From Planctomycetaceae bacterium (GTDB lineage: Bacteria; Planctomycetota; UBA1135; GCA-002686595), in NCBI GenBank assembly GCA_011525785.1, contig WYBT01000040.1, positions 18,784 to 82,783 on the forward strand: a stretch of DNA of 64,000 nucleotides, written 5' to 3'. Under the pieces are notes generated by a model that saw only the letters and a program-made list of their open reading frames with translations, searched no databases and was not told the DNA's origin. The stretch's first letter is position 1; every line of letters starts with the position of its first letter. Position numbers and translations under genes: made by a program. Positions 17,812-27,160 of this stretch are shown here, in pieces.

Positions 17812-19611
17812 ATGCTCTCTCACTTCTCGACGCGGCGCGCCGGCCTGATCAGCCTGGCCGCGCTCACGCTGAACCTCGCCAGCACGGCGCAGAACCACAT
17901 CCCGCACTTCTCGGTGAGCTGGCACGGCCCGACGGTCGGCGCGCTCGACTCGTTCACGGGCTTTCCGATCACCGAGGGCGACGTGCTCGTGCCGCCGGCG
18001 CCGGGCTTCCTGCCCGCCTTCGGGCCGCTCGCGGCGCCCGCGGTGCGCTACAAGGCCGGACCGGGCGCGGTCGGCGCGCACTTGGGCCTGGCGTTCCATC
18101 CCGTGTGCATGGGTCACCCGGGCGGAACGCCGTGCCGCGTCGAAGTCGACGCGCTGTGCGACGGCTTGAGCTTGCTGCTGCAACAGAACCTGCCGGTGCG
18201 CACGCTGTTCTTCTCGACCGACAAGTACGCGATCGGCGCCGGCCCGATGGTTCCGCCGCACGTGCCGAGCGAAGCGCCGCTGGGCGACTCGGCCGCAGAC
18301 GTGATGGTGAACCTCGGCACGCCGCCGGGTCCCGCGGGTCCGTTCGCTTCGCCGATGCCCGGACACAGCGCCGTGCTCGACGGCGACGGTCTGCAGGGCG
18401 CGAGCGCGTTCCACTACCGCGGCGTGGGGTTGCTCGAGCCGACGCTGCCCGGTCCGGCGCTGCCCGACACGGGCGACAACCTCGACGCGCTGATGCTGCG
18501 CGACAACAGCGCGACGACCACGCCCTGGCCGATCTACGGCGTGTTCTTCTCGCTCGACGCGGCGTTCATCGATCCGCTCACGGGCATGCCCAACACGGGC
18601 TCGGCGGCGGCGAACGGCTTCCAGGGCGGCGACATCCTCAACACCGCCGTGCCCGGCGGCGCGCCGGCGGTGTGGGCCCCCGCAGCGCTCCTGGGGCTCG
18701 ATGTGTTCGGCGCGGGCACGGACGACCTCGACGCGCTGGTGATCTGCGAGAACGGCATCGCCGGCTATCAGCCCGCGGGCTTCCCCTACGGCTGGAACCT
18801 CGGCCGCGACATGGTGCTGTTCTCGGTGCGGCGCGGCTCGGCCCTGATCGGCGCGCCCGACAGCATCTTCGGCCTGCCGATCAGCGAAGGCGACATCCTC
18901 GTGCCGCCGCCCGCGGGCAGCCTCAATCCGTTCCCGGGCATCTTCTTCGCGGCCGAGAACCTGGGCCTGGTGACCGCGCGCAACACGCCCGGCGCGATCA
19001 ACGACGAGCTCGACGCGGCCGACATCGCGACGCAGCCCTTGTACGACTGCAACGGCAACGGGCGCGAGGACGCGCTCGACATCGCCTTCGGGCTCTCGCT
19101 CGACGTCAACAACAACGGCATCCCCGACGAGTGCGAGCCGGTGACGCTGATCACGCAGTTCTGCTTCTGCCCCGCGCCGCTGGGGCCGTGTGGGAACAAC
19201 GATGCCGCGGCGGGCTGCGCCAACTCGACCGGCGTGGGCGCGCTGATGAGCGCGGCGGGCTCGACCAGCATCGCGCTCGACAACCTGGTGCTCACGACCT
19301 CGCAACTGCCGACCTTCAAGCAGTGCATCACGATCATGAGCGCCAACACGATCGCTCCCGTGCCGTTCTTCGACGGGCGGCGCTGCCTGCAGAGTCCGTT
19401 CTCGCGCTTCGGCGTGCAGAACAGCGGCGCGGCGGGCCAGACCGTGATCGGACCGGGGCTCTCGGCCTACTCGATCGCGAACTTCCCGGCCATCAACTGG
19501 ATCCTGGCGGGCACGACCTTCGGCTTCCAGACCTGGTACCGCGACCCGACCGGCCCGTGCGGTCAGGCCTCGAACATCTCGAGCGCCGTGAAGGCCTCCT
19601 TCGTGCCGTGA
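17812..19611 (+). CDS. Secreted protein with duplicated N-terminal repeat and DxNxNGxPDEC motif
   Basis: The protein has 599 residues. A signal peptide (ISLAALTLNLASTAQ) is followed by two related ~190-230-residue halves. Each starts with a phrase of the type FSV....GP..GA.DS.FG.PI.EGD.LVPP (SWHGPTVGALDSFTGFPITE at ~40; RRGSALIGAPDSIFGLPISE at ~345). Near residue 410, DCNGNGREDALDIAFGLSLD is followed by VNNNGIPDECE. This calcium-loop-like motif recurs in the 57531-58943 protein and is frequent in planctomycete secreted proteins. A C-terminal ~150-residue cysteine-containing domain ends in FGFQTWYRDPTGP and resembles the end of the 1363-4014 protein. Function unknown; probably exported. It is closed by a good rho-independent terminator. 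Confidence 0.8.
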   Translation: MLSHFSTRRAGLISLAALTLNLASTAQNHIPHFSVSWHGPTVGALDSFTGFPITEGDVLVPPAPGFLPAFGPLAAPAVRYKAGPGAVGAHLGLAFHPVCMGHPGGTPCRVEVDALCDGLSLLLQQNLPVRTLFFSTDKYAIGAGPMVPPHVPSEAPLGDSAADVMVNLGTPPGPAGPFASPMPGHSAVLDGDGLQGASAFHYRGVGLLEPTLPGPALPDTGDNLDALMLRDNSATTTPWPIYGVFFSLDAAFIDPLTGMPNTGSAAANGFQGGDILNTAVPGGAPAVWAPAALLGLDVFGAGTDDLDALVICENGIAGYQPAGFPYGWNLGRDMVLFSVRRGSALIGAPDSIFGLPISEGDILVPPPAGSLNPFPGIFFAAENLGLVTARNTPGAINDELDAADIATQPLYDCNGNGREDALDIAFGLSLDVNNNGIPDECEPVTLITQFCFCPAPLGPCGNNDAAAGCANSTGVGALMSAAGSTSIALDNLVLTTSQLPTFKQCITIMSANTIAPVPFFDGRRCLQSPFSRFGVQNSGAAGQTVIGPGLSAYSIANFPAINWILAGTTFGFQTWYRDPTGPCGQASNISSAVKASFVP

Positions 19612-19644
19612 GCTGAGCGGCGCGGCGCTCGCGACGCTGCAAGA

Positions 19645-19680
19645 CGGGGCGGTCCACGCGGGCCGCCCCGCTCGCTTTTC
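19645..19680 (+). terminator. Rho-independent terminator after the secreted-protein gene
   Basis: CGGGGCGG (19645-19652) pairs perfectly with CCGCCCCG (19663-19670) across a 10-base loop, followed within 6 bases by TTTT (19676-19679). It lies 34 bases after the stop at 19611. Confidence 0.7.
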
Positions 19681-19748
19681 GGCGCAGAACCCGGCCGCAG
19701 ACTTCAGACGCAGCCGGGGCGCCGACCGATGTAGCGCGCCGCCCCCCG

Positions 19749-20582
19749 ATGCGCTTGGTTCTCGCCTCCGCCGTGCGCGAGCACGACTCCGACTTCGTCG
19801 CGCGCGAATCCGCGTGGCGTCTGAGCGCGGCATGGATCGCGATCGCGCTCGTGGGACTGGCGTGGTGCCTGGTTCCGCTGGTGCGCGGCGGTCCGCTGTG
19901 GTTCGGGCTCGTGTTCGGCCTGCCGTGCGTGGCGTTCGCGGCCTGGATGGCGCGCTCGGTCGTGCGGCTGTGGCGCTCGAGCTGGTGGATCCTGCGCGTG
20001 CGGCGCGACGGACTCGCGCTGCGCCTGCGCAGCCAGCTCAACAGCGACCTGCCCGACGAGTGGGCCAACGTGGTGCTGCTCGAGCGCCAGGACGTGCGCC
20101 GCGTGGTCGCCGAGCGCGTCGATCTGCGCGGCCTTTCCCACGAGAGCGCCGTGAACACGCCGCGCGTGCGCCTGTCGTTCGAACTGACTTCGCCCGTGCG
20201 CGCCGAGGTGCGGCGTTCGCTCGAGCGCGAACTCGACCCCGGCATCCGCGGGCGCACGCACCTGCGCGCCGCCGTGGCGACCATCGAGCGCGAGGACTCG
20301 CTCAGCGTGAGCTGGAGCGGACCGTCGCTGCGGCTCGAGCCGAGCCTGCGCGCCACGCTGCGCGAGCTGGAACGCCTTGGCTACCCGGTGGAGCGCGAAC
20401 TCAAGCGCACCACGCTCGAGTGGAGCCGACTCGACCGCGCGGAGCGCGAGCGGCGCATCGACGAACTCGTGCGCAGCGGCGACATGCTCGGCGCGATCCG
20501 GCTGTGGCGCCTGGAGCACGGCGGCGGCCTGGCCGAGGCCAAGGCGGCGGTCGAGCGCCGCGACAAGCGCAACGCGGCGTGA
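19749..20582 (+). CDS. Two-helix membrane protein of unknown function
   Basis: The protein has 277 residues. Two membrane helices lie close together near the N-terminus (AAWIAIALVGLAWCLVPLV and GLVFGLPCVAFAAWMARSVV). A soluble mostly beta-strand region follows (WILRVRRDGLALRLRSQLNS...VVLLERQDVRRVV) and then a charged helical tail (RAERERRIDELVRSGDMLGA...LAEAKAAVERRD). The tail has a ribosomal L7/L12-like 'gdmlgAIrlwR...gl.EAK..VE' pattern also seen in other membrane proteins of unknown role. I do not recognise a family. The ATG at 19749 fits the membrane segments. It sits between a terminator and the ECF sigma gene 120 bases downstream, on the same strand. Confidence 0.75.
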   Translation: MRLVLASAVREHDSDFVARESAWRLSAAWIAIALVGLAWCLVPLVRGGPLWFGLVFGLPCVAFAAWMARSVVRLWRSSWWILRVRRDGLALRLRSQLNSDLPDEWANVVLLERQDVRRVVAERVDLRGLSHESAVNTPRVRLSFELTSPVRAEVRRSLERELDPGIRGRTHLRAAVATIEREDSLSVSWSGPSLRLEPSLRATLRELERLGYPVERELKRTTLEWSRLDRAERERRIDELVRSGDMLGAIRLWRLEHGGGLAEAKAAVERRDKRNAA

Positions 20583-20702
20583 AGGCGCAGGCCGCGCGGG
20601 ATCTCGAGTCGCGCGCGGAGCGGGAGTCGGCGCGAGGCGCCGCTCGCCACCCCATGTGCTGCGAGCGACACCGCGCGCGGCGCCGTACAGTCGCGCGCGG
20701 CG

Positions 20703-21431
20703 ATGGACTCGACCCCGACCTCGGAGCGCGACTTCGCGCTGACGCGCTGGAGCCTGATCCGCCGCGCGGGCGAGGCCGATGCGGACGTTGCGCGCGCGGC
20801 GCTCGAGGAGCTGTGCCGCGCGTACTGGCTCCCGCTGTACGCCTTCGCGCGGCGCTCGGGGCTCGACGCGCACGCCGCCGAGGACATCGTGCAGGGCTTC
20901 TTCGCCGAGCTGATCGCGCGCCGCGACTTCGAGCGCTTGAGCCAGGACAAGGGCCGCTTCCGCTCGTTCCTGCTCGCCGCGCTGCAGCACTTCGTCTCCA
21001 AGCACCGCGCGGCCGAGCGCGCGCTCAAGCGCGGCGGCGGCGCGAAGGCCCTGCCGATCGACACGCACGACGCCGACGAGCGCCTGGGGCTCGCCGCGCG
21101 CGCGGACGAGAGCGCCGAGCGCGCCTTCGAACGCGCCTGGGCGCGCGAGCTGCTCAGCGGCGCCGTCGACGACCTCGAGCGCGAGTACGCCGCCACGGGC
21201 CGGCGCGCGGTGTTCGAGGCGCTCAAGCACACGCTGCAGGGCGAGGGCTACGATCCGCAGCGCGTGGCGAGCGAGCTGGGCGCCACCGAAGGCGCCGTCA
21301 AGGTCGCCGCGCACCGCCTGCGCACGCGCTTCGGCGAAGCGTTGCGCGCGCGCATCGCGCAGACCGTTTCGAGCGCCGCCGAGGTCGAGGCCGAGCTGCG
21401 CGAGCTGTTCCGCGCGCTCAGCGGCCCCTGA
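20703..21431 (+). CDS. ECF-type RNA polymerase sigma factor, planctomycete kinase-associated type
   Basis: The protein has 242 residues. The sigma-2 region contains YWLPLYAFARRSGLDAHAAE followed by DIVQGFFAELIARRDFERL. The linker is long, and the sigma-4 helix-turn-helix reads GYDPQRVASELGATEGAVKV followed by AAHRLRTRFGEALRARI. The ending SSAAEVEAELRELFRALS is usual for this group. These ECFs lack a linked anti-sigma factor and are generally thought to be controlled by nearby Ser/Thr kinases; the zinc-ribbon kinase at 22685 is the natural candidate here, with an orphan flagellin gene between them. The last 33+ bases of its coding tail are repeated ~200 bases downstream (see the pseudogene at 21527). 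Confidence 0.9.
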   Translation: MDSTPTSERDFALTRWSLIRRAGEADADVARAALEELCRAYWLPLYAFARRSGLDAHAAEDIVQGFFAELIARRDFERLSQDKGRFRSFLLAALQHFVSKHRAAERALKRGGGAKALPIDTHDADERLGLAARADESAERAFERAWARELLSGAVDDLEREYAATGRRAVFEALKHTLQGEGYDPQRVASELGATEGAVKVAAHRLRTRFGEALRARIAQTVSSAAEVEAELRELFRALSGP

Positions 21432-21526
21432 CGAAGAGCTGCGGCGCCAGTTGTGGCCGCGAGCTGGATCGCGCGAGCACCGCGATCGCCGACGGGCTCG
21501 AGCTGCTTGCCACGCGTTCCGCGACG

Positions 21527-21637
21527 ATGCTCGCGGCGCGAATCCGGCGTGCGCGCACCGCACACCGAGCTTTGAGCGCCGCCGAGGTCGAGGCCGAGCT
21601 GCGCGAACTGCTGAGCGTGCTCAGCCGATCGAGTTGA
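21527..21637 (+). pseudogene. Remnant of a second ECF sigma factor gene (C-terminal tail)
   Basis: The 33 bases at 21574-21606 are identical to 21371-21403 in the sigma gene. The reading frame is kept: LSAAEVEAELRELLSVLSRS then stop at 21637, against VSSAAEVEAELRELFRALSG in the intact protein. Upstream codons (LAARIRRARTAHRA) loosely match the end of the sigma-4 region, and nothing further upstream does. It looks like the last ~36 codons of a tandem paralogue whose body is gone. Its final 17 bases overlap the 3' end of the flagellin gene on the other strand, so a deletion or rearrangement joined the two. Confidence 0.65.
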
Positions 21638-22448
21638 TCAGCTGCAAGACCAACTGAGGCTGCGCGTTGGCCTGCGCGAGCACGGAGATCGCCGACTGCT
21701 GCAGGATCTGGTTGCGCAGGAGGTCCGCCGTCTCGAGCGCCATGTCGACGTCGCGGATGCGCGACTCGGCGGCTGCGAGGTTGTCGCGGCTGGAGAGGAT
21801 CGAGCGGATCGAGCTCTCCAGGCGATTCTGCGTCGCGCCGAACACGCCGCGCGCGGAAGTGACGTCGTCGAGCGCGGCGTCGAGCGCGGCCAGCGCGCTC
21901 TGGGCGCCGCCCGTGCTCGCCACGGACAGCCCGTTGAGGCCCAGTTGAGTCGTGGTCACGTCGCCCAGCGCGACGGAGATGGTCTGACCGGCCTGGGCGC
22001 CGACCTGCAGCGCGAGCGCGGCCGAGCTGCCGTCGAGCAACTGCACGCCGTTGAAGCTGGTCTGGCCCGCGACGCGCGCGATCTCCTGGGTGAGCGCCTG
22101 GAACTCGGTGTCGAGCGCGGCGCGGTCGACGCTCGAGAGCGTGCCGTTCGCGGCCTGCACCGCGAGCTCGCGCATGCGAATGAGATTGCCGTCGACCTCG
22201 GCCAGCGCTCCGTCGGCAGTCTGGACCAGCGAGATGCCGTCCTGCGCGTTGCGGCTCGCCACGGTGAGCGAGCGGATCTGCGCGCGCATGCGCTCGGAGA
22301 TCCCCAGTCCCGCGGCGTCGTCGGCGGCCGTGGCGATGCGCAGGCCGCTCGAAAGTCGCGCGAAGTTGCCCGCCAGACGCGTGGTGACGGCGGAGAGGTT
22401 CCGCTGCGCCGCCAGCGCGGCGAGGTTGGTGTTGATGCGCAGTCCCAC
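21621..22448 (-). CDS. fliC: Flagellin, short D0/D1-only type
   Basis: The protein has 275 residues. The N-terminal domain MGLRINTNLAALAAQRNLSA...ARLSSGLRIATAADDAAGLG and the C-terminal domain RLESSIRSILSSRDNLAAAE...MALETADLLRNQILQQS are textbook flagellin, with only a short central part. It therefore assembles the helical filament core without outer D2/D3 decoration. Start GTG at 22448 gives the canonical MGLRIN opening, though no clear ribosome site precedes it. It is an orphan: no chaperone, cap, hook or regulator genes lie in the window, and it is convergent with the ECF sigma gene and divergent from the kinase at 22685. The 236-base upstream gap should hold its promoter; I could not find a convincing sigma-28 or sigma-54 site. 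Confidence 0.93.
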   Translation of the reverse strand: MGLRINTNLAALAAQRNLSAVTTRLAGNFARLSSGLRIATAADDAAGLGISERMRAQIRSLTVASRNAQDGISLVQTADGALAEVDGNLIRMRELAVQAANGTLSSVDRAALDTEFQALTQEIARVAGQTSFNGVQLLDGSSAALALQVGAQAGQTISVALGDVTTTQLGLNGLSVASTGGAQSALAALDAALDDVTSARGVFGATQNRLESSIRSILSSRDNLAAAESRIRDVDMALETADLLRNQILQQSAISVLAQANAQPQLVLQLINSIG

Positions 22449-22684
22449 GGAGTTTCGACCGGCTCGGCGCCGGCGCACGCAGCGTCATCGGAGCCTTGCA
22501 CCAGAGTTGGCGAGCCGATCGCGGCTTCCTGCGATCCCAGGCCGCGTGCTCGGCACCTTCTTCCGACGCGCGTGCGAGCGCGGCGCGTGGCTCGGGGCGA
22601 CTTTCCGGCAAGATTGCGCGCCTGGGCCTGTAATCCGCGCGACGCCCTGCGTCTGAGCCCGCTGCGCCGCCCCAACGCACCTCC

Positions 22685-23913
<1,229 letters not shown>

Positions 23914-23917
<4 letters not shown>

Positions 23918-24069
23918 ACTCCATCGAAGCCGGAACCGGCTACCTCGCCATCGTGGCCATGCTCTACAGCCTCGTGATCACGATCCTCTGGCTCTCGATC
24001 GGCTGGCGCGCAATGCGCGCTCACGAACGCATCGCCGACATCCTCGAGCGGCGCGCCAAGGGCGAGTGA
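23914..24069 (+). CDS. 51-residue single-pass membrane protein coupled to the kinase
   Basis: The ATG at 23914 overlaps the kinase stop (ATGA) and the frame closes at 24069. The sequence MNSIEAGTGYLAIVAMLYSL continues as VITILWLSIGWRAMRAHERI with a charged tail ERRAKGE, giving one membrane helix (about 10-31) and a short amphipathic cytoplasmic end. Strict 4-base coupling to the kinase argues for a real gene whose product meets the kinase in the membrane, perhaps as a small regulator or partner. No family recognised. It converges with the minus-strand kinase gene ending at 24071. Confidence 0.75.
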
Positions 24070-24070
24070 T

Positions 24071-25684
24071 TCAGCGCAGACGGTCGAGCAGAGCGTTGCT
24101 GTAGGGCAACCACTCGAGCAGCGGCGCGAGGCTGCGGAAGAACTCGAGCGCCTCGGGGTCTTCCGCGCGTCCCGTGACGGCGTACATGGACCAGTACGCA
24201 TCGCCCGCGAGCGCATACCAGCCGATCGCGCCGCCGCCGATCGCCGCGTAGCCGATCGCTAGCCCGCCGAAGGCGAGCCCGCCGATGGCCCAGCCGCCGA
24301 GTGCGAACAACAGGCCGAGCGAGAGCCCTGCGAACGAGATCAAGCCCGCGCCTAGCCCGCCGATCGCGATACCGCCGCACGAAAGTCCGCCGATCGCGAT
24401 GCCGCCGATCGCCACGTCGCCGATCGCGATCCAACCCTTCGCCACGCGTCGCTTGCGCGCAGAACCGACGCCGCCGTTGATGTGGACCAGCGGCAAACCC
24501 AGGAAGTGCGCGCTCGAGCGGTAGCCGCCGGTCTGGCTGCGCAGTCCGGCGAGCATGTCGCGCAGCACGCCACCGCTGAGCGCGCGCGCGGCCGTGGGTT
24601 CGCCCGCTGCGAGAGCTTGGCAGTCCGCGGCGAGCTCCATCGCCGAGAAGTAGCGGCCCGCGGGCTCGCGCTGCATCGCGCGTCGGACCAGCGCCTGCGC
24701 GTCGGCGCTCGCGCGGCGGTTGAGCGAGCGCAAGTCGGGCGGCGCGTCGCTGCGCAGCGCCTCGAGCACGGCCATGAAGCTCGCGCCCGTGAACGGACAG
24801 CGGCCCGCGAGGCCTTCGTAGAGCGTGACGCCGAAGCTGTAGATGTCGCTGCGCGCGTCGACGCGGTGCGCGGTGATCGCGGCCTGTTCGGGCGACATGT
24901 AGTGCGGCGTGCCGAGCGGTTCGCCCGTCAGCGAGAGCCCGGGCTCGCCGTCGCCCTTGGCGAGGCCGAAGTCGCCGAGCAGCGCGCGTCCATCGGTCGT
25001 GATCAGGATGTTCGAGGGCTTGATGTCGCGGTGCACGAGCCCGAGGTCGTGCGTGACGGCGAGTGCGCGCGCAATCGGCGTGAGCAGGCTCGCGAGCGCT
25101 TGCTCGAAGCTCTGCGCGCCGAAGAACTGCGGCGCTTGGCCCAGCGCGCGGGCGAGGTCTTGTGCGCGGCGCTGCTCGGGCGCAGGGAGCTTGGCGTAGG
25201 CATCGGCGAGCGTGCCGCCTTCGATGTGCTCCATCGCCAGCCAGTGGTGGCCGTCGTTATCGCCCACCGCGTGGACCTGCACGATGTGCGGGTGCTTGAG
25301 GCGCGCCGCAGCCAGCGCCTCGCGGTGGAAGCGCTCGACGTGGCGCGGCTCGAGTGCGAGGCCGGGGCGCAGCACCTTGAGCGCGACGGAGCGTTGAAGG
25401 TCGAGCTGCGTCGCGAGGTAGACGTGCGCCATGCCGCCGCGACCGATCTCGCGCTCGATGCGGTAGCCGGCGAGCACGACTCCCGGGCCGAGCAGCTTCA
25501 AGCCGCTCGCGGGATTCGTGCGTCCAGCGCGCATCAGTCGCAGGCAGCGCGCCAGCGCGTCGCGGTACTGCACCGGCAGCCGCTCCAGGAGGTCCTCGCC
25601 CGCGTCGTCGGCATTGCGCGCCAGGCGTTGGGCGTACTGCTCCACGAGGGAGTCGAGTTGGTCGTCGAGGGGGCGGGGCTGCAT
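24071..25684 (-). CDS. Ser/Thr protein kinase with a glycine-rich AIGG-repeat membrane region
   Basis: The protein has 537 residues. An N-terminal helical segment (1-70) is followed by a kinase domain at ~72-340 with GRGGMAHVYLA, Lys in ALKVL, HRDIKPSNILI (~217), DFG and MSPEQ. From ~415 to ~500 the protein is a run of 5-residue units such as AIGGIAIGGLSCGGIAIGGL, then hydrophobic stretches of the same rhythm, ending in a soluble ~45-residue tail. The repeat could pack as tight membrane helices or as a beta-helix-like stack. It is unlike the TPR or PQQ sensors of most such kinases. The start ATG at 25684 has GGAAGG close upstream. The ECF sigma gene 25832-26398 lies 147 bases upstream on the same strand, forming the usual sigma-kinase pair. 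Confidence 0.9.
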   Translation of the reverse strand: MQPRPLDDQLDSLVEQYAQRLARNADDAGEDLLERLPVQYRDALARCLRLMRAGRTNPASGLKLLGPGVVLAGYRIEREIGRGGMAHVYLATQLDLQRSVALKVLRPGLALEPRHVERFHREALAAARLKHPHIVQVHAVGDNDGHHWLAMEHIEGGTLADAYAKLPAPEQRRAQDLARALGQAPQFFGAQSFEQALASLLTPIARALAVTHDLGLVHRDIKPSNILITTDGRALLGDFGLAKGDGEPGLSLTGEPLGTPHYMSPEQAAITAHRVDARSDIYSFGVTLYEGLAGRCPFTGASFMAVLEALRSDAPPDLRSLNRRASADAQALVRRAMQREPAGRYFSAMELAADCQALAAGEPTAARALSGGVLRDMLAGLRSQTGGYRSSAHFLGLPLVHINGGVGSARKRRVAKGWIAIGDVAIGGIAIGGLSCGGIAIGGLGAGLISFAGLSLGLLFALGGWAIGGLAFGGLAIGYAAIGGGAIGWYALAGDAYWSMYAVTGRAEDPEALEFFRSLAPLLEWLPYSNALLDRLR

Positions 25685-25831
25685 GGGCCTTCCAGCGTTG
25701 GCGCGGGCGGGATTCGTCGCGGAGAGCGGAGAAATTCTCAATGCGGCACTCGACCGCGTTGAACTGCTTGTCTTGTCGCCGCGACGTTCCCGCGATCCTC
25801 GCGGAACGCGGGGATCCCCGGAAGTAGTAGC

Positions 25832-26398
25832 TCAGCGCGCCGCCTCCGCCCAGGCTTCCAGCGCGCGGCGGTAGAGCGAGTGGACCGCGCTCTCGCTGCG
25901 CTGCATGCGCCGAGCGGCCTGCGCAGCGCTCAGGCCTTCGAACTGGCGCAGGCCGATCACGCGTTGGTGCTCGCTCGAGAGGCGCTGGAAAGCCGCGAGC
26001 AGGCGTCGCTGCTCGTCGTCGGCGGCGAGCTGCGTCACCACGCCGACCCCGCGGGCGCCGAGCGCGCTCTCGCGCACTCCCACGCGCGACCAGTCGCCGC
26101 GCTCGAGCCGCAGCGGAGTCTCGCCGCGCCGCCGCGCCCGCAGCGCACGCGCCGCGTCGATCGCCGTGTGGCGCGCCAAAGCGTTGAGCCAGCGTTCGAA
26201 CTCGGCCGCGGGCGGTCGCTTTGGGCTGGCGAGCGCGCGCAGCAGCGTCTCCTGGACCAGGTCGTCGAGCTCGACGTGCGCGCGCAAGCGCGGGCCCGCG
26301 AGGTGCGCCATCAGGAGGCGCAGGCGGGGTGCGTGAGCCCCGAGATCCGCGGCGAATGCGTCGATTTCGCTTTGGCCGGACTCTGCGCGCGACGACAT
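25832..26398 (-). CDS. ECF-type RNA polymerase sigma factor
   Basis: The protein has 188 residues, standard ECF size. The sigma-2 region contains LDDLVQETLLRALASPKRPP and FERWLNALARHTAIDAARAL. The sigma-4 helix-turn-helix is LSSEHQRVIGLRQFEGLSAA followed by QAARRMQRSESAVHSLYRRA. It directs RNA polymerase to a dedicated promoter set. It is followed by a kinase gene on the same strand, suggesting co-expression and control by phosphorylation rather than by an anti-sigma factor. No anti-sigma gene is visible nearby. It is divergent from the lipoprotein gene at 26477, with 78 bases between. Confidence 0.9.
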   Translation of the reverse strand: MSSRAESGQSEIDAFAADLGAHAPRLRLLMAHLAGPRLRAHVELDDLVQETLLRALASPKRPPAAEFERWLNALARHTAIDAARALRARRRGETPLRLERGDWSRVGVRESALGARGVGVVTQLAADDEQRRLLAAFQRLSSEHQRVIGLRQFEGLSAAQAARRMQRSESAVHSLYRRALEAWAEAAR

Positions 26399-26476
26399 GA
26401 CGGAAAAGACTACCGCTCGCCGCCGCTTCGAACTTCAGCCCGTGCGGCCGGAGCGTCGAAAGCGCGCCGAAGCACC

Positions 26477-27148
26477 ATGAGTACGCCCACACGATCGAAT
26501 CGCGCGCGCGCGACCCTCTGCGTCGCCGCGCTGACGCTCGCACTCGCCGCGTGCAGCGACAGCCCCACGCAGGCGGAGTTGAGCCCGCCGCGCGAGTCGT
26601 CGACGCCGGCGGCCGCGCTCGAGCAGAACTCGTCGAGCGCCGAGCGAATGGGAGTCCAGGCGCCGCCGCCTGCCGCGCCCGCCAGTGCGCCGAGCAGCGC
26701 CGCGACCAGCGGCGGCAATGGCGCGCTGAAGTGGGAGTTGCCCGCAGGCTGGAGCGAACTCGCGCCGACTTCGATGCGCGTGGCGAACTTCCGCGTGGGC
26801 GGCGACGAACGCGCCGAGTGCTACCTGACGTTCCTCGCGGGCGACGGCGGCGGGCTCGCCGCGAACATCCAGCGTTGGCGCACGCAGATGGGACAAGGTC
26901 CGCTTTCGACGCAGGAAATCGCCGCACTGCCGACCAAGCCGATGCTCGGCGGCGAGGCGGTGCTGGTGGACTTCAAGGGCAGCTTCAGCGGCATGGGCGG
27001 TGGCGCGAAGCTCGCCGACGCGCGCCTGGTGGGCCTCTTGCTCGTCGGGCCGCAGGGCGCGGCGTTCCTGAAGATGACCGGTCCGTCGAGCACGATCGAC
27101 GGCCAGGTCGACGCCTTCCTGGCGCTCGCGGCTTCGCTGCGCAACTAG
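26477..27148 (+). CDS. Lipoprotein of unknown function upstream of the cytochrome maturation genes
   Basis: The protein has 223 residues. The signal CVAALTLALAAC gives a lipobox with the modified Cys near residue 26. A Ser/Ala/Pro-rich linker (to ~80) is followed by a compact domain: LKWELPAGWSELAPTSMRVA, NFRVGGD, AECYLTFLAGDGGG and a C-terminal helix DGQVDAFLALAASLRN. The pattern 'W..P.GW........MR.A.F.....' also occurs in small planctomycete lipoproteins that accompany ResB-like genes; I recall this only loosely. It lies 12 bases before the resB start, so it is likely one operon. No active-site residues are evident. Confidence 0.75.
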   Translation: MSTPTRSNRARATLCVAALTLALAACSDSPTQAELSPPRESSTPAAALEQNSSSAERMGVQAPPPAAPASAPSSAATSGGNGALKWELPAGWSELAPTSMRVANFRVGGDERAECYLTFLAGDGGGLAANIQRWRTQMGQGPLSTQEIAALPTKPMLGGEAVLVDFKGSFSGMGGGAKLADARLVGLLLVGPQGAAFLKMTGPSSTIDGQVDAFLALAASLRN

Positions 27149-27160
27149 CGAGGGCCCCGC

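Noticed and set aside
15737..17848. 703-codon plus-strand frame opposite hsdM
   Set aside because: Antisense shadow; runs past both ends of hsdM without a ribosome site.
22449..22684. Sigma-54 or sigma-28 promoter upstream of the flagellin gene
   Set aside because: The spacing of GG and GC or of the -35/-10 elements did not match on inspection.
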